Virus record (IMG/VR): IMGVR_UViG_3300027861_000001
Coordinates: 62,001-126,000 of that record
Strand: one strand, 5' to 3'
Length of the DNA: 64,000 bases
DNA from: a virus
The notes below the pieces were generated by a model. The model saw nothing but the letters and a program-made list of their open reading frames with translations, did not search any database and had not been told where the DNA came from. How positions within the stretch are numbered: position 1 is the stretch's first letter; each line of letters opens with the position of its first letter. Shown piece after piece: positions 63,687-64,000 of this stretch. The position numbers and the translations under genes are program-made.

Positions 63687-64000
63687 TAAAACACTCTTTG
63701 ATAACACTCAAACGCTTTCAACGCTTCTGGTGTTAAGTACTGCCTAAAGTTATCTATGTCTTCCAACATTGATTTGGTGTGCTTGTATCCAAAGATTTCT
63801 CTTTCAAGATTTACTATTAACGACTGCTCGTTTCTGTCTTGATAAACACTTGGTTTACAAAAAACAGGTCTAACACCACATAAATGTTGAACAACGTAAC
63901 CACCCCATATATCATCCATTCTTCCTACGTGTGGTAGCACCATATAGCTAGGAATAAGTTGCCTAGACAAAAAAGTATTCTGGCTATCGAATGGAGTAAT
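63686..64000 (-). CDS. STELLO-like glycosyltransferase, partial (N-terminus off window)
   Basis: The frame is open at 64000 and continues upstream. FDSQNTFLSRQLIPSYMVLPH, then HVGRMDDIWGGYVVQ matches the SQNT...LP...DIWxxY block of the STELLO/DUF288 family. C-part is helical (NFRQYLTPEALKAFECY). Likely a glycosyltransferase on phage structural proteins; substrate unknown. Confidence 0.78.
   Translation of the reverse strand: MTPFDSQNTFLSRQLIPSYMVLPHVGRMDDIWGGYVVQHLCGVRPVFCKPSVYQDRNEQSLIVNLEREIFGYKHTKSMLEDIDNFRQYLTPEALKAFECYQRVF

Noticed and set aside
1-64000. Recoded stop codon (TAG or TGA as sense)
   Set aside because: TAG, TGA and TAA all end well-formed genes at coupled junctions, long genes contain none in frame, and tRNA-Trp has the normal CCA anticodon.

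Overview
This window is a contiguous piece of a tailed double-stranded DNA phage (or closely related prophage) genome. Every gene I accept is on the minus strand, so transcription runs from high to low coordinates. Evidence for a phage is a head-to-tail structural module (scaffold-like protein, capsid, connectors, tube, chaperones, tape measure, baseplate, fibre), a complete replication cassette, and a very dense array of tRNA genes among dozens of tiny ORFs. The DNA is AT-rich. Promoters fit sigma70/sigmaA (TTGACA, 17 bp, TG-extended -10), ribosome sites are strong (AGGAGG type), and all three stop codons are used as stops. The host is therefore a bacterium with ordinary sigma70 promoters and strong Shine-Dalgarno use and the standard code; I cannot name it. 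Terminase and portal are not seen and probably lie beyond 64000.

Layout in transcription order. 64000-59400: a glycan cassette (STELLO-like glycosyltransferase, radical SAM/B12 enzyme, GDP-mannose 3,5-epimerase-like enzyme, DUF4254-like protein, two more glycosyltransferases). 59400-51700: head morphogenesis, with a metallophosphoesterase and a GT4 glycosyltransferase inserted. 51700-33930: tail genes, including tail-assembly chaperones joined by a probable -1 frameshift at 48008-48014, a 1397-residue tape measure and a 1539-residue fibre with six ~98-residue repeats. 33900-33800: two tandem promoters. 33665-14050: replication and nucleotide metabolism (SSB-like protein, intein-bearing primase, DnaB helicase, ThyA, nucleases, DNA polymerase A, dCMP deaminase, RecA, sigma-like HTH protein), then a DUF4338 (DruA-like) protein, an endonuclease and ribosomal protein bS21. 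A terminator at 13802-13850 and a promoter at 13663-13691 separate this from the last region. 13800-1: most of the 23 tRNAs with small ORFs, including NADAR, cyclic-phosphate receiver, YopX, DUF2283 and ClpP-like proteins, two Trp/Tyr-rich putative virion proteins and a MazG-like partial gene.

The most unusual content is in the tRNA region. (1) Thirteen otherwise dissimilar small proteins share a short motif, C-x2-C-x2-[RK]-[FY]-x-C-[WYFI]-T, usually at the very C-terminus. (2) Eight of these genes begin 0-12 nt after the 3' end of a tRNA. (3) Five protein genes end exactly at positions 8-10 of a tRNA, so the conserved U8-A9-R10 is their stop codon; RNase P processing would remove that stop. 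(4) All three leucine tRNAs have lost the long variable arm. (5) The tRNA-Val has an acceptor stem whose halves do not pair, as if a recombination joined two tRNA/ORF cassettes. Together these suggest a modular, shuffling tRNA+mini-gene array that interlocks tRNA maturation with translation of neighbouring ORFs. The tRNAs cover 18 amino acids (Phe and Gln absent), mostly one isoacceptor each, and with a phage bS21 and proteins predicted to act on ADP-ribose or cyclic phosphates they look like a translation take-over and counter-defence package.
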